DNA of 64,000 nt from Lonicera japonica (Eukaryota; Streptophyta; Magnoliopsida; Dipsacales; Caprifoliaceae): positions 1-64,000 of the forward strand of contig JAKCWG010000770.1 of assembly GCA_021464415.1 (NCBI GenBank), given 5' to 3'. A program made the position numbers and the translations under genes. The notes below the pieces were generated by a model, which was given only the letters and a program-made list of their open reading frames with translations, was not told the DNA's origin and did no database searches. Within the stretch, counting starts at the first letter, position 1, and each line of letters begins with the position of its first letter. Of the stretch, positions 63,473-64,000 are shown piece after piece.

Positions 63473-64000
63473 GCCCTAAAAATATTAGAAAATTTTCTCT
63501 GTTCTTTGAAAAAACGATGAATTTTTCATCTTTTCTTGTGAATTCAAGAAGACAAGGTTGAAGACAGTCCTCTTCCTCCTTCCCCCTGCTCCCGCATCTT
63601 GTTGAATTTGAGATATGTAGTCATCTTGAAAAAAAATTCGAGATGCTTATCATTTCAAAATCTTAAAATATAGAACCGCCAAGATATGATTTTAATTTCA
63701 AAATTCAAATATTTATTAATTCTACGTTTTCAAATATCCATATTATGTAATTCAATCATTGATACTTGTGAAACTAAATCTTATTTAAGATACAGGTGCA
63801 TGGTATGTTGTGAAGTTAGATGAACAAATAAAAATAAAATGAACATATTATTTACCAAGAATAACCTAATTGACAAGCGCAAAAAGTTTTGCATCTACAA
63901 ATCTCATTAACGTAGAATAGTTTCATATTTTATTGGCAAATGGATACTAATAAATTATTACCCGAGTATTTTCCAATCAATATGTTTCATTTTTTCCTTT

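Larger units (their letters stand above)
61701..64000. other. Right flank, AT-rich, no gene recognised
   Basis: Holds the right copy of the flank repeat and a MITE-like element. Open frames are short and show no known motif. Confidence 0.6.

Overview
This window is a stack of nested plant LTR retrotransposons. I see no ordinary host gene. It points to a seed plant with a large, repeat-rich genome, probably a eudicot; the species cannot be fixed from this sequence. The evidence is TG...CA LTRs with 5-bp target-site duplications (TSDs), plant tRNA primer sites (initiator Met, Asp, Arg), a 5S-bearing Cassandra element, Athila and TAT/Ogre gypsy elements, and spliceosomal introns in two-gene cargo.

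Layout. Positions 1-1878 are the 5' end of a minus-strand TAT/Ogre-type element (here 'C') that runs off the left edge. Positions 1879-4235 are AT-rich flank. An old minus-strand Copia ('Copia1', 4241-61695, TSD TTATC) has been stretched to 57.5 kb by later insertions. Inside it are: (i) a plus-strand SIRE-like Copia ('Copia2', 5412-14724, TSD GACAC), itself hit by a Cassandra TRIM (8185-8910, TSD TAATG); (ii) a minus-strand Athila gypsy (15990-39963) whose left LTR was split by a gag-only TAT/Ogre-type element ('A', 16839-28935, TSD GCACT), with both LTRs of A carrying the same hAT-type MITE; (iii) a nearly complete minus-strand TAT/Ogre element ('B', 39964-58344) inserted in the other Athila LTR. 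The right end of B, the end of the Athila LTR and part of the Copia1 integrase were lost in one deletion sealed by a 17-nt templated filler. Copia1 resumes at 58359 and flank resumes at 61701.

By-eye LTR divergence gives the order: Copia1 oldest (about 8%), then Athila (about 1.5%), then Copia2, A and B (well below 1%, apart from one cluster in Copia2).

The most interesting unit is element B. It has an uninterrupted 2342-residue gag-PR-RT-RH-aRH-INT polyprotein on the minus strand and two cargo genes on the opposite strand. One is a five-exon gene (925 codons predicted, all introns phase 0) with a plant-mobile-domain-like region; the other is a single-exon 411-codon gene. The U3 of the LTR and the regions just upstream of both cargo genes share one promoter layout: a cluster of CCAACCGTACGGTTGG-like palindromes followed by TATAAATAG. 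The unrelated Athila element repeats the design with a different palindrome (CCATGATCGATCATGG) in its LTR and upstream of its own extra ORF. Element C has a third palindrome family beside its TATA box. Separately, a 92-bp U3 module ending in an MSA-like (MYB3R-type) AACGG site is shared, at identical length, by the LTRs of gypsy element A (three copies) and Copia2 (one copy).
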